Shown here piece by piece: positions 42,499 through 51,814 of a DNA stretch of 64,000 bases; the first letter of the stretch is position 1, and each line of letters starts with the position of its first letter. This DNA is from Synechococcus sp. PCC 6312. Lineage in GTDB: Bacteria > Cyanobacteriota > Cyanobacteriia > Thermosynechococcales > Thermosynechococcaceae. The stretch is taken from the NCBI RefSeq assembly GCF_000316685.1, contig NC_019680.1:118501-182500 (forward strand), written 5' to 3'. The translations under genes and the position numbers were made by a program. The notes under the pieces are model-generated. The model searched no databases. It worked only from the letters and a program-made list of their open reading frames with translations, and was not told where the DNA came from.

Positions 42499-44407
42499 TC
42501 CGTTCGGCTAGGGCCAGCCAACGTGCTGTAGCCGCGTCAATGGATGCATTTAAATCTGCCAACTGTTGGGAGAGTTTCTGGAGTTCCGTAAAGCCATCTG
42601 GTGGGTTGAGATAGAGTTGCTTTTCCAGGTTCTCTTTGGCCAGTTCCATGGCGGGAATTTGGCTTTCTAAGGCTTCATATTCCTGTTTTTCCTTAAAGGA
42701 TAGTTTACGGGGCTTCTCCTGGTTGTGGGGTATTGCAGGGGGGTTGGCTGGCTTAGTGGCGGTCGGTTGTTTACGGATGGGCTTGGGATCTTCCACCGCC
42801 TCGGCCTGTTTGTAGTCCAAGTAAACGCTATAGTTACCCGGATATTGGCGTAAACTCCCCCCGGGTTCAAGGGCAAAAATTGTCTCCACCACCCGATCTA
42901 AGAAATAGCGATCATGGGAAACGACAATTACCGCTCCATTAAAGTCCTCAAGATAGTCTTCTAAAACAGCGAGGGTTTGGACATCTAGGTCATTGGTGGG
43001 CTCATCTAAAATCAGTAAATTCGGGGCACTGATCAGCACTTGTAAGAGAAACAGACGGCGTTTTTCCCCTCCTGAGAGAAGACTAATGGGGGCATATTGC
43101 TGATTGGGGGGAAACAGAAACCGCTCTAGCATCTGCGAGGCTGTGATCACCGTTCCATCCGCTGTGGTGACTAATTCGGCTACACCCTTGAGATAGTCAA
43201 TAACGCGCCTATTGCCGTGGGCAGTCAGGTCATCGGAATGTTGATCAAAATAGCCAATGGCAATGGTCGAGCCAATTTCAACGCTGCCGGCATCTGGTTG
43301 GACTCGCCCGCTGATTAAGTCCATGAGGGTTGATTTACCCGCGCCATTGCTACCAATAATCCCAATCCGGTCTTCTGGGCCAAAGGTATGACTAAAGTTG
43401 TGGATGAGAGTGCGGCCGTTATATCCCTTGGATAGATTCTTAAGTTCAATGACTTTCTTGCCAATTCGCCGCCCAGCCGTGGTGATATCAACTTTGCCGT
43501 GGGCAGATTTAAATTCTTGCTCCTGCAGATCCCGAATTCGCTCAATCCGAGCTTTTTGTTTGGTGCTGCGAGCTTTGGGGCCGCGCTTGAGCCATTCTAG
43601 TTCTCGCCGTAAAACCCCGCTATGTTTACGTTGGCTGCTGGCCGCGGACTCTTCAGCTTCAGCTTTTTTATCCAGATAGTAGGCGTAATTACCGTCATAG
43701 GCAAAAAGCTCGCCTCGATCAATTTCGACAATCCGTTGCGTAACCCGATCTAAGAAATAGCGATCATGGGTGATTAATAAAATAGCCCCCCGAAACCGAC
43801 TTAAGTAGGCCTGGAGCCATTCCACCGAAAGGGCATCCAAGTGGTTGGTTGGTTCATCCATCAACAGGACATCTGGGGTCGAGATCAGGGCCGCCGCAAG
43901 GGCAATTCGCTTTCGATAGCCGCCTGAGAGATCCCCAATATTGGCTTCTAAATCCGTAATAGCTAATTTGCTGAGAATAATCTTGGCTTGGGTTTCCAAA
44001 TCCCAGGCCCCGAGTGTATCCATCTGTTCTGAGACCTGGGATAAGCGAGCCATGAATAAATCACTATTGGCCTGGGGGTGGGCTAGCTGGGCTGAGAGTT
44101 CCTCATATTCCTTAACCAAAGCCATCTGTGGCCCACTGTCAGCAAACACCTGCTCGAGTACCGTCAGCTCTGGGTTTAAATCTGGTTGCTGCGGTAAGTA
44201 AACAATTTTGGCACTGGAGTTCACCCAAACGTCCCCACTGTCATAGGGTTCCAGGCCAGCAATAATTTTTAGGAAGGTAGATTTACCAGAGCCATTGATC
44301 CCAATCAGCCCCACTTTATCCCCTTCATTGAGGGTGAAATTGGCATCTCGGAGAATTTCCTTAATCCCAAAGTCTTTCGATAGTGACCGCAGTGTTAATA
44401 AGGCCAT
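42488..44407 (-). CDS. ABC-F family ATPase (Uup-like)
   Basis: 639 residues with two ABC domains in one chain and no membrane segments. Walker A motifs are GINGSGKSTF and GSNGAGKSTL; signatures are LSGGYRKRIALAAAL and LSGGEKRRLFLLQVL; Walker B motifs are VLLMDEPTNHLDA and LLILDEPTNDLDV. The linker between them is the ABC-F P-site tRNA interaction motif. A C-terminal coiled coil (KEKQEYEALESQIPAME...) marks the Uup group. ABC-F proteins act on the ribosome; Uup also affects DNA repair and transposon excision. thiS and thiE lie just upstream on the same strand. Confidence 0.9.
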   Translation of the reverse strand: MALLTLRSLSKDFGIKEILRDANFTLNEGDKVGLIGINGSGKSTFLKIIAGLEPYDSGDVWVNSSAKIVYLPQQPDLNPELTVLEQVFADSGPQMALVKEYEELSAQLAHPQANSDLFMARLSQVSEQMDTLGAWDLETQAKIILSKLAITDLEANIGDLSGGYRKRIALAAALISTPDVLLMDEPTNHLDALSVEWLQAYLSRFRGAILLITHDRYFLDRVTQRIVEIDRGELFAYDGNYAYYLDKKAEAEESAASSQRKHSGVLRRELEWLKRGPKARSTKQKARIERIRDLQEQEFKSAHGKVDITTAGRRIGKKVIELKNLSKGYNGRTLIHNFSHTFGPEDRIGIIGSNGAGKSTLMDLISGRVQPDAGSVEIGSTIAIGYFDQHSDDLTAHGNRRVIDYLKGVAELVTTADGTVITASQMLERFLFPPNQQYAPISLLSGGEKRRLFLLQVLISAPNLLILDEPTNDLDVQTLAVLEDYLEDFNGAVIVVSHDRYFLDRVVETIFALEPGGSLRQYPGNYSVYLDYKQAEAVEDPKPIRKQPTATKPANPPAIPHNQEKPRKLSFKEKQEYEALESQIPAMELAKENLEKQLYLNPPDGFTELQKLSQQLADLNASIDAATARWLALAERISS

Positions 44408-44413
44408 GGAACC

Positions 44414-44638
44414 TTAACCGCCCCCAACGATGGTGACAATTTCTAAGCGATCTCCATCTTGAACCATTTGCCCAGGCCAGAACTGACGATGGAGAATTTC
44501 TCCGTTATATTCAATGGCAATCAGGCGGGGATTGAGATGCCGGCTTTCGAGTAATTCTAATAGCTTGAGAGACGTTGGCAAGGGGAGGGTTTCGCCATTC
44601 AAGTAAATTGTGATGTTTTGGGCTGTGGCAGCGGTCAT
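44414..44638 (-). CDS. thiS: Sulfur carrier protein ThiS
   Basis: 74 residues with the ubiquitin-like pattern ITIYLNGETLPLPTSLKLLELLE, AIEYNGEILHRQFWPGQMVQDGDRLEIVTIVGGG. The C-terminal Gly-Gly is where sulfur is loaded as thiocarboxylate for the thiazole of thiamine. It follows thiE by 17 bp and precedes the ABC-F gene by 6 bp. The gene for its partner thiG is not in the window. Confidence 0.93.
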   Translation of the reverse strand: MTAATAQNITIYLNGETLPLPTSLKLLELLESRHLNPRLIAIEYNGEILHRQFWPGQMVQDGDRLEIVTIVGGG

Positions 44639-44655
44639 TGGGTTTACCTGAGCAA

Positions 44656-45702
44656 CTAATGTTTTGAGTTGGGATGGGTGTTGAGGGTCTGGAGCAGTTT
44701 CTGGGTGGCGGCTTGGGGATCGGCAGCGGCCATAATGGCTCGGACGACCGCGACTTGTTTAGCTCCAGCCTGGACGACTTCCCCAATATTTGTGTCGTCA
44801 ATGCCCCCAATCGCAAACCAAGGCATCGGGGCCTGGGCCTGGGCATAGCGAATATAGTCAAATCCCACGGCGGCTTTTCCGGGTTTGGTAGGTGTGGTGT
44901 AAATTGGCCCGACACCAATATAGTCTGCCCCTTCCGCAATGGCCCGTTCCATTTCCTGGGGGTTTGTGGTGGAGCGACCGACCAGTTTATCAGGGCCTAA
45001 AATTCGCCGCGCTAAGGTCATGGGGACATCTTGTTGCCCTAAATGGACACCATCGGTATCTACCGCTAGGGCTAAATCAACGCGGTCATTCAGGATAAAC
45101 AGGGCATTGTATTGCTGACAGAGGGTTTTCAGGGCCTGGGCTAGATGCAGGCGAGTTTGGTCGTCGCTGGTTTTATCTCGATATTGGACGAGTTGCAGGC
45201 CCCCTTCTAACGCGGCTTTGACCATTGTGATCAGGTTCTCATGGGGGGAGGTGACTAAATATAAAGGGGTATTTTTCAGTTTGTCTAGCTTGGCCTGGGG
45301 CAGGAGTTGGCTTTCCAGGATATATACCTGATAGCGGCTCTCTTTGGCGGCTTGGGCCAGGCCTGGGTCGGCTAGCTTGGCATATTCTTCTAGAACCCGC
45401 AGAGACTCCTGAATCCGGCTGAGGTTTACCTGTAAAACATCGCGAATATCTGTGCGCTGGGTTTCTTGGTGGTGGGTTAAGGTTGTCCCCGGATCGGTGG
45501 CGGTGTTCCGGGCCTGGCGATAGTGGGGGAGATGGAGTGCACCAAGGGTTTGCCGGAGTTCTTTACAGGTTTGGGTGAGGCCTTGATCTTCGCGGCCAAA
45601 GCGACACCATTCTTCAATCACCCGTAATCCTTCTCTGGCTCGGTCAAGGTTCGCATCTAAAATCCGCCACAGGGCTGGTTCTGACATCACTAAATTTTGC
45701 AT
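44656..45702 (-). CDS. thiE: Thiamine-phosphate synthase ThiE with N-terminal extension
   Basis: 348 residues. The first 140 form the helical domain characteristic of cyanobacterial ThiE (RILDANLDRAREGLRVIEEWCRFG, DVLQVNLSRIQESLRVLEEYAKL). The rest is a TIM-barrel ThiE with LVQYRDKTSD, FILNDRVDLALAVDTDGVHLGQQDVP, GRSTTN, GADYIGVGPIYTTPTKPGK and FAIGGID. It condenses the pyrimidine and thiazole halves to thiamine phosphate. It heads thiE-thiS and diverges from the gene at 45845. Confidence 0.92.
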   Translation of the reverse strand: MQNLVMSEPALWRILDANLDRAREGLRVIEEWCRFGREDQGLTQTCKELRQTLGALHLPHYRQARNTATDPGTTLTHHQETQRTDIRDVLQVNLSRIQESLRVLEEYAKLADPGLAQAAKESRYQVYILESQLLPQAKLDKLKNTPLYLVTSPHENLITMVKAALEGGLQLVQYRDKTSDDQTRLHLAQALKTLCQQYNALFILNDRVDLALAVDTDGVHLGQQDVPMTLARRILGPDKLVGRSTTNPQEMERAIAEGADYIGVGPIYTTPTKPGKAAVGFDYIRYAQAQAPMPWFAIGGIDDTNIGEVVQAGAKQVAVVRAIMAAADPQAATQKLLQTLNTHPNSKH

Positions 45703-45766
45703 AGGGTCGGCAACAACACCAAAAACTACTAACGTCCCTCTTCTATTATCGCCTCTGGGTTTATGG

Positions 45767-45780
45767 CCCCAGGCCTGGGG
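45767..45780. repeat. Perfect 14-bp palindrome of two CCAGGCC heptamers
   Basis: CCCCAGGCCTGGGG lies in the space between the divergent thiE and 45845 genes, formed by back-to-back heptamers. It could act as an operator or simply reflect heptamer abundance; another such palindrome (CTCCAGGCCTGGAG) is at 49601-49614 within nanE. Confidence 0.5.
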
Positions 45781-45844
45781 GAACTAACGTCATATTGCAT
45801 CTCGTCAACCTTTGCCAACCTTATCTTGTCTTGAATTGATGGTT

Positions 45845-46366
45845 ATGAATCGGATCAACTCCCGCACTAAATTGATCATCACGCTTTCAGTCATGGTCTT
45901 TGTGACTGGCATCGTAATCCAAACGGCCCAGGCCAATCCCTTAAATCGCCCGGAAGCCGTGACCATTCTTGTGCCGCCGCCGGAATCTCCTGCCCTGACG
46001 ACCCCAGCAGACCGTTTTCCCCCGCCTGCCCCGCCCGCGATTCCCAGTAGTGAAGGGATTTTACCCGTGCCGCGGGCCACTATTCCAATGGGTTATGTGG
46101 GGGAATCTACCCAGGCCAACCGCTTACCCCCTCCACCCGGTAGTACGGTTAGTGTTGTTGCCAGTGGTCCCCGCTATCGAGTGGTTGTTCTCTCAAACTT
46201 AGGCGAGCCACAACTGCAAACGTTGGCCCCAGGAGCCTTTTTCAGCCGCTATCAAGGTCAATCTGCAATGCAAGTGGGGAGTTTTCAGGAGCGTCACCGG
46301 GCCGAGAATTTTGTCCAAGTGCTGGCCAATAATGGTTTCCAGGCCGCGATTGAAATGTTACCCTAG
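45845..46366 (+). CDS. Exported Pro-rich protein with SPOR-like C-terminus
   Basis: 173 residues from ATG 45845 (another ATG is two codons upstream). An N-terminal signal or anchor ([21 protein letters not shown]) precedes a Pro-rich spacer ([24 protein letters not shown]). The C-terminal region [63 protein letters not shown] resembles SPOR domains (QVGSFQ...A...L...G), which bind peptidoglycan at division sites. It overlaps the selO stop by 4 bp on the other strand. Confidence 0.6.
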   Translation: MNRINSRTKLIITLSVMVFVTGIVIQTAQANPLNRPEAVTILVPPPESPALTTPADRFPPPAPPAIPSSEGILPVPRATIPMGYVGESTQANRLPPPPGSTVSVVASGPRYRVVVLSNLGEPQLQTLAPGAFFSRYQGQSAMQVGSFQERHRAENFVQVLANNGFQAAIEMLP

Positions 46367-47775
46367 TCTTGGATGTCCAAAATCAGTTGATTAAAGGGTT
46401 CCCAGTCATCCCGCTCTGTAATGGCTGCCCAAACCTGCTCAATAGTTGGTCGGGTCATGATCACCAGGGAATTATAGGTTTTCAGGTTGGCTTGAATGTG
46501 GGTTAATTCCGATTCCGGTAGTTGGTTGAGGGCGTGGAAATAAGCAGTTTGCCAGGTATTCAAAATCTCTGGTTTTACTGATTGAACTAATTCTGATGTT
46601 CTCAAAATATGACCAGAATCCACTCGCCACAATGGACTAAATTTTTGTCGGAGTTCAACAAAAAACTCACTGTACCCAACTTGGCTGGCGGCTAGAAATT
46701 CTCCCGTGGCCTGGACGAGCTTTGTTGCCTCTGGAAGTCCCAATTGGGGTAATCCCAGCCGTTGGATCATGGCCTGGACATAGGCGGTTTGAAACAGAGG
46801 AGCAAATTTCTCTAACCGTTCCGCCATCCCCGCTGGATCAATGACTGCTGCTAGGGGCCGTTGTAACATTTCTAAATTCCAGACACAAATCCCTGGTTGA
46901 TTGCCATAGCTATAGCGTCCGTAATGGTCAAAATAGGCGGCTGTAAAGTGGGTATCGTAGGTGGGAATAAAGGCAAAGGGGCCGTAATCAAAACTTTCCC
47001 CAGTAATGGACATATTATCTGTATTCAATACCGCATGACAGAAACCCGCCGCCATCCATTGCGCCACTAAATTTGCTGTTTTAGCCACCAATTCTTGATA
47101 GAAATCTAGATAGGGTTCACTCCTTGTTAAGAGGTGAGGATAGTAATATTCCAGAACATGATCCAACAAGGGGGGAATTAAGTCAGGACGTTGGAGGGCA
47201 TGGAGACGCTCAAAGGTACCAAAACGAATATGGGAACGACTGAACCGGACTAACACCGATGAACGAGTTGGAGAGGGTTCATCCCCCCGCCAGAGTTGTT
47301 CTCCCGTTTCAATCAGGCTTAAGGTTCGCGAGGTTCGCACGCCCAAACGGGCCAACATTTCTGAGCCTAAAACTTCTCGCACCCCGCCTTTGAGGGTTAA
47401 GCGGCCATCTCCGCCCCGCGAATAGGGAGTTGTCCCGGAGCCTTTGGTGCCAAAGTCGTAGAGTTCCCCATCCAGGCCCCGCACCTGCCCATACAAAAAA
47501 CCACGCCCATCACCTAAACGGGGATTATATTCACCAAATTGATAACCGTGATAGCGCATGGCCAAAAGGGGTTCTCGCTCTTGAAACTTACCAAATGCCG
47601 CAATAAAATCTTCATCTGTGACTGCTTCCGGCTCCAGGCCAAGAATCTTTAAGACCTGATCATTACGAAATCGAAGGATATGTTGGGGAAATTCGGCAGC
47701 AGCAACTGGATCTGAGTAGTTATCACCTAGGGATTGCAGCGCAGGGATATAGTCCAGGCCAAGGAAAGGATTCAT
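46363..47775 (-). CDS. selO: Protein adenylyltransferase SelO (YdiU)
   Basis: 470 residues, near the family's usual size. SelO is a pseudokinase that transfers AMP to proteins. The sequence has [55 protein letters not shown] and the metal-binding region [26 protein letters not shown]. In the studied homologues it reacts to redox stress. There is no selenocysteine signal at the end. It converges with the SPOR-like gene. Confidence 0.92.
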   Translation of the reverse strand: MNPFLGLDYIPALQSLGDNYSDPVAAAEFPQHILRFRNDQVLKILGLEPEAVTDEDFIAAFGKFQEREPLLAMRYHGYQFGEYNPRLGDGRGFLYGQVRGLDGELYDFGTKGSGTTPYSRGGDGRLTLKGGVREVLGSEMLARLGVRTSRTLSLIETGEQLWRGDEPSPTRSSVLVRFSRSHIRFGTFERLHALQRPDLIPPLLDHVLEYYYPHLLTRSEPYLDFYQELVAKTANLVAQWMAAGFCHAVLNTDNMSITGESFDYGPFAFIPTYDTHFTAAYFDHYGRYSYGNQPGICVWNLEMLQRPLAAVIDPAGMAERLEKFAPLFQTAYVQAMIQRLGLPQLGLPEATKLVQATGEFLAASQVGYSEFFVELRQKFSPLWRVDSGHILRTSELVQSVKPEILNTWQTAYFHALNQLPESELTHIQANLKTYNSLVIMTRPTIEQVWAAITERDDWEPFNQLILDIQD

Positions 47776-47809
47776 TTAATTCATTCCATCTAAATCAGAA
47801 ATGTAACAC

Positions 47810-48288
47810 TTAGACTGATTCCAGAGATTCACACTCAATAGCCTCATAAATATCAGCAATTTTGAACTGAATACCTATTACATCTAGAGATAGAACCATA
47901 ATTATACGATAGGTAGCAAATGTTTCTCCATAGTCATAATTACGATTCGATGTAGATAATATTTCGGCGACTAAAACGGGATTCATCACCGTATCACTGC
48001 GACCAGGTTTGAGTTCAATCGGTTTGCGAGTCACAATCAGATCGGGATAGGTATAGATATTCTTTTCAGGAATTCACAATTGTTGATCGGTATGAAAGAT
48101 TTTGTCAGGTTGGAACCGTAACGCTAATTTCAGCAAAAATAGTAGGCTGCCAGATATGCTGTTGTGTGTAAAGGTTTCCCGGGCATCAGTCTAATTTCTC
48201 CATGAATATACTCATGCCGTTCTTGGGCCGTTTCTTCATCGTCCAGATAGGCTTGGGGGCTGTAGGTTTGAGGACTTATGGAGATCAT
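47810..48288 (-). pseudogene. Decayed Uma2-family gene (tandem copy)
   Basis: The minus strand from ATG 48288 reads SPQAYLDDEETAQERHEYIHGEIRLMPG, clearly homologous to the start of the intact neighbour at 48285-48872, then loses frame. The next homologous block has QQL-stop-IPEKNIYTYPDL where the intact copy has LWIPEKNTYTYPD, so the conserved Trp is a TGA. After VAEILSTSNRNYDYGETFATY the segment containing REYLLVDQYQLEVWQF is missing. A 74-codon frame at the 3' end remains open. It is a broken paralogue. Confidence 0.85.
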
Positions 48289-48872
48289 GATGCTGTGGAG
48301 GTTAAGTTAGTTTTTTGATAAAGATCAGTGAGTTTGATGGTAATGTTGGCGATTGTTAAGGCTAAGGTCGCATCCAGCCCATTGAGAATTGTTTCGCTCC
48401 ATTGATGATCCGGTTGCTTAATAAATTGCCAGACTTCAAGCTGGTATTGATCAACTAAGAGATATTCTCGCAAGCTGGGAATAGCTTTGTAAATGTCAAA
48501 TTTTTCATCTCGATCATAGGCCTGGGTAGATTTAGATAGGACTTCAGCAATCAATACTGGATTCATCAGGTTGTCTTCTCGGCCGGGTTGACTTTCCCAG
48601 GGATCAGGAAGCACCATCACATCAGGATATGTATAAGTGTTTTTTTCGGGAATCCATAGGCGTTGATCAGCATGAAATACATCAAACGGTTGTGAATCCA
48701 GGCCTGTTAGTAATAGTGCATACGATCTGCCAGAAATTTTATTGTGATTAGGCATTCCCCCAGGCATGAGTCTAATTTCTCCATCAAGATATTCATGTCG
48801 CTCTAGGGCAGTCTCCTCAAATGTCAGGTATTCTTCTGGGCTATAGAGTTTGCGGGCAGTGGCCTGGGACAT
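48285..48872 (-). CDS. Uma2-family (DUF820) restriction-endonuclease-fold protein
   Basis: 195 residues. The family pattern YSPEEYLTFEETALERHEYLDGEIRLMPGG, YTYPDVMVL, NPVLIAEVLSKSTQAYDRDEKFDIYKAIPSLREYLLVDQ is complete, including the PD-x(n)-(D/E)xL catalytic region of the PD-(D/E)XK fold. The activity and substrate of these abundant cyanobacterial proteins are not established. ATG 48872 is preferred over a GTG at 48884. A decayed copy follows directly, overlapping by 4 bp. Confidence 0.85.
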   Translation of the reverse strand: MSQATARKLYSPEEYLTFEETALERHEYLDGEIRLMPGGMPNHNKISGRSYALLLTGLDSQPFDVFHADQRLWIPEKNTYTYPDVMVLPDPWESQPGREDNLMNPVLIAEVLSKSTQAYDRDEKFDIYKAIPSLREYLLVDQYQLEVWQFIKQPDHQWSETILNGLDATLALTIANITIKLTDLYQKTNLTSTAS

Positions 48873-48940
48873 AATTTTATTCACTTGATGAAGCAGTTTG
48901 ACTATTTTGAGGCTATTTTTTAACTATTATGACCGATATT

Positions 48941-49633
48941 TTAGGTGAGACACATTGCTCTGAGATAGGCCTGGACTTTCAGATCAATGCCAGTAATGTC
49001 TGTTCCCACAACAACACAGTTGGCTCCTAAATCTAGGGCTTGGCGGGCCATTGTTGGTGAACTGATCCCCCCTTCACAAATAACGGGAATGGTCATTGTT
49101 TTTACTAATTTTGTCAGTAAATCCCAGGCCGGCGGTTTCTCCTGTCCTGTTAATTCTGTGTAGCCAAATAATGTTGTCCCCACACAATCCACCCCTAAAT
49201 CGGCAGCAATTTGAGCGGCTTCTTCGGTATCAATATCGGCCATCACAGGCTTGCCTAAAACATCCTGAATTTGGGTAATTAAATATCCTAAGTCTTCCGG
49301 GCGGGGACGTTGGGTGGCATCAATCGCAATAATATCGGCTCCAGCTAAGGCAACCGCTTCCGCTTGATCAAATCGGGGGGTGATATAGACCGGATAATCG
49401 GGACTGACTTGTTTCCACAGGCCAATGATCGGGACCGAGACCAGGTTACGGACGGCGGCAACATGGGCGGGACTGTCAATCCGAACCCCAACGGCCCCTT
49501 GAATAACCGCTGCTTGGGCCATGGCGGCAATCACCATTGGATTATGTAACGGGGAATCACTCGGGGCCTGGCAGGAGACCACAAGACCACCTGCTAAAGA
49601 CTCCAGGCCTGGAGGAAAGGACTTATTCATCAT
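48941..49633 (-). CDS. nanE: Putative N-acetylmannosamine-6-phosphate 2-epimerase
   Basis: 230 residues of (beta/alpha)8 barrel. GGLVVSCQAPSDSPLHNP at the N-terminus, GAVGVRIDSPAHVAAVR, PVYITPRFDQAEAVALAGADIIAIDATQRPRP, VMADIDTEEAA, GTTLFGYTE and ICEGGISSPTMARQALDLGANCVVVGTDIT match NanE throughout. It would interconvert ManNAc-6-P and GlcNAc-6-P. No other sialic-acid gene (nanA, nanK) is in the window, so its pathway here is unclear. A palindrome CTCCAGGCCTGGAG lies within its 5' coding part. Confidence 0.85.
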   Translation of the reverse strand: MMNKSFPPGLESLAGGLVVSCQAPSDSPLHNPMVIAAMAQAAVIQGAVGVRIDSPAHVAAVRNLVSVPIIGLWKQVSPDYPVYITPRFDQAEAVALAGADIIAIDATQRPRPEDLGYLITQIQDVLGKPVMADIDTEEAAQIAADLGVDCVGTTLFGYTELTGQEKPPAWDLLTKLVKTMTIPVICEGGISSPTMARQALDLGANCVVVGTDITGIDLKVQAYLRAMCLT

Positions 49634-49953
49634 AAAAATTACCTAAGCAACCGTGAATCATCAGCAATCAACACCGAGCCTTAACAATACTCTATAGTTC
49701 CTGTTTGGCAATCATGGGGCATGGCATTTACAAAGACTATACTTAAGGATTTAAGGCTTGAAATCTTGCCGCGATAGAAACGTTGGTTTTCCCAGGCCAA
49801 GGAATGCTTGTAACAGAATATTAAGTATCGGCCTTGATTCCCTCCGCTCGTCTCGACACACTAGAAGTCGCCCAATTACAATTAATAAACTTAGCTTTAG
49901 TTTTTCTCAAAAATTACCTAGCTTTCTTTAGTGCTTGTCTGTGAGGTTGGCCT
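49634..49953. other. Intergenic region, 320 bp, upstream of ilvB
   Basis: Divergent promoter region between nanE and ilvB. I see no attenuator (no leader peptide rich in Leu, Val or Ile codons followed by a hairpin) and no clear NtcA site. It contains one CCAGGCC copy near 49792. Confidence 0.4.
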
Positions 49954-51762
49954 GTGCGTGCAACTGGTGCGTTTATTCTCCTCGATAGCCTTTGTCGTCA
50001 TGGGGTCGAGTGTATCTTTGGCTATCCCGGTGGGGCGATCCTCCCAATTTATGATGAGCTATACCGTGCCGAGGCCCGCGGAGATATTCGCCACATTCTT
50101 GTCCGCCATGAACAGGGAGCCGCCCATGCAGCCGATGGTTACGCCCGGGCCACAGGGAAAGTGGGTGTCTGTTTTGGGACATCGGGGCCAGGAGCCACGA
50201 ACCTTGTCACAGGAATTGCCACAGCCCATATGGACTCGATTCCGATGGTCGTGATTACCGGCCAAGTTCCCCGTCATGCCATTGGCACAGATGCTTTCCA
50301 AGAAACGGATATCTACGGGATTACGCTGCCGATTGTTAAACATTCCTATGTGGTGCGCCAAGGCGCGGACATGGCCCGGATCATTGCCGAAGCGTTTTAT
50401 ATTGCGGGTACCGGCCGCCCAGGCCCTGTGTTAGTGGATATTCCCAAGGATGTTGGCCTGGAGGAATGTACCTACAAACCCATTGCCCCTGGGAGCGTCA
50501 AACTGCCTGGCTATAAGCCCACCGTCAAAGGGAACGCCCGTCAAGTCACCCAGGCCCTCAAACTCATTCGCCAAAGCCATCGGCCCTTACTTTATGTAGG
50601 TGGAGGAGCCATTGCCGCCGGGGCCCATACAGAGATTAAACATCTCGCCGAACAGTTCCAGATTCCGGTGACAACAACCCTAATGGGGAAAGGCGCGTTT
50701 GATGAAACCCATGAATTAGCCCTAGGGATGTTGGGGATGCACGGAACCGCCTATGCCAACTTTGCCGTGAGTGAATGTGATCTCTTGATTGCAGTGGGAG
50801 CGCGGTTTGATGATCGGGTTACGGGCAAGTTAGATGAATTTGCGGCCCGGGCGAAAGTGATTCACATTGATATTGATCCGGCGGAAGTGGGTAAAAATCG
50901 CGCCCCCGATGTGCCGATTGTGGGTGATGTCCGGGCTGTGTTGACCGAATTACTCACCCTGATTCGGGACAATGAACCACCCACCATGAGTAAGACCCAG
51001 GCCTGGTTAGAACGAATTCGCCATTGGCAAGCGGACTATCCCCTCGTTGTCCCCCATCCTGATGGAAAATTGTCGCCCCAAGAAGTCATTTATCAATTAG
51101 GAGTCCAGGCCCCGGATGCCTTTTTTACCACCGATGTTGGGCAACACCAAATGTGGGCGGCGCAATTCCTCAAAAACGGGCCACGGCAATGGATTTCCAG
51201 TGCAGGCCTGGGGACAATGGGGTTTGGCTTACCCGCCGCAATGGGGGCCAAAATGGCCGTGGGTCAACGACAGGTTATTTGCATTAGTGGTGATGCCAGT
51301 TTTCAGATGAACTTCCAAGAATTGGCCACCTTGGCTCAGTACGGAATTGCAGTCAAAACGGTGATTATTAACAACTTCTGGCAGGGAATGGTGCGTCAGT
51401 GGCAAGAGGCTTTTTACGCAGAACGCTATTCCCACTCCAATATGGAACCCGGAATGCCAGACTTTGTGAAGTTAGCGGAGGCCTTTGGCGTGCGGGGGCT
51501 GCGAATTTCCCATCGAGATGAATTGGAGTCTGCTATTACCGAGATGTTAGCCTCCGATGGCCCGGTACTCATTGATGCCCATGTGGTGCGGAATGAAAAC
51601 TGCTATCCGATGGTGGCTCCCGGTAAGAGTAATGCCCAGATGATTGGCTTGCCGGAAAAACGCACTCTTGAAAAAGCAGCAGAGCTAATTTATTGCCCTA
51701 GTTGCGGTGCAAAGACTATTTCCAGTCATCATTTTTGTCCAGAGTGTGGTAGTAAACTTTAA
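49954..51762 (+). CDS. ilvB: Acetolactate synthase large subunit with C-terminal zinc-ribbon-like tail
   Basis: 602 residues from a GTG start. ThDP/FAD enzyme motifs: [14 protein letters not shown], the catalytic Glu in [28 protein letters not shown] and the ThDP motif [29 protein letters not shown]. It makes acetolactate and acetohydroxybutyrate in branched-chain amino acid synthesis. The normal end ([15 protein letters not shown]) is followed by 34 more residues containing CPSC-x10-CPEC, a likely zinc ribbon absent from E. coli enzymes. The regulatory subunit ilvN is not nearby. Confidence 0.92.
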   Translation: MRATGAFILLDSLCRHGVECIFGYPGGAILPIYDELYRAEARGDIRHILVRHEQGAAHAADGYARATGKVGVCFGTSGPGATNLVTGIATAHMDSIPMVVITGQVPRHAIGTDAFQETDIYGITLPIVKHSYVVRQGADMARIIAEAFYIAGTGRPGPVLVDIPKDVGLEECTYKPIAPGSVKLPGYKPTVKGNARQVTQALKLIRQSHRPLLYVGGGAIAAGAHTEIKHLAEQFQIPVTTTLMGKGAFDETHELALGMLGMHGTAYANFAVSECDLLIAVGARFDDRVTGKLDEFAARAKVIHIDIDPAEVGKNRAPDVPIVGDVRAVLTELLTLIRDNEPPTMSKTQAWLERIRHWQADYPLVVPHPDGKLSPQEVIYQLGVQAPDAFFTTDVGQHQMWAAQFLKNGPRQWISSAGLGTMGFGLPAAMGAKMAVGQRQVICISGDASFQMNFQELATLAQYGIAVKTVIINNFWQGMVRQWQEAFYAERYSHSNMEPGMPDFVKLAEAFGVRGLRISHRDELESAITEMLASDGPVLIDAHVVRNENCYPMVAPGKSNAQMIGLPEKRTLEKAAELIYCPSCGAKTISSHHFCPECGSKL

Positions 51763-51814
51763 TAATAACTATCGGAAATTAATAATATTGCTATCCCAAT
51801 CGGTTGATAACTAG

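Noticed and set aside
44511..44939. 142-codon open frame antisense to thiE/thiS
   Set aside because: Low-complexity Pro/Arg-rich translation with no family resemblance, fully inside well-supported genes; a composition shadow.
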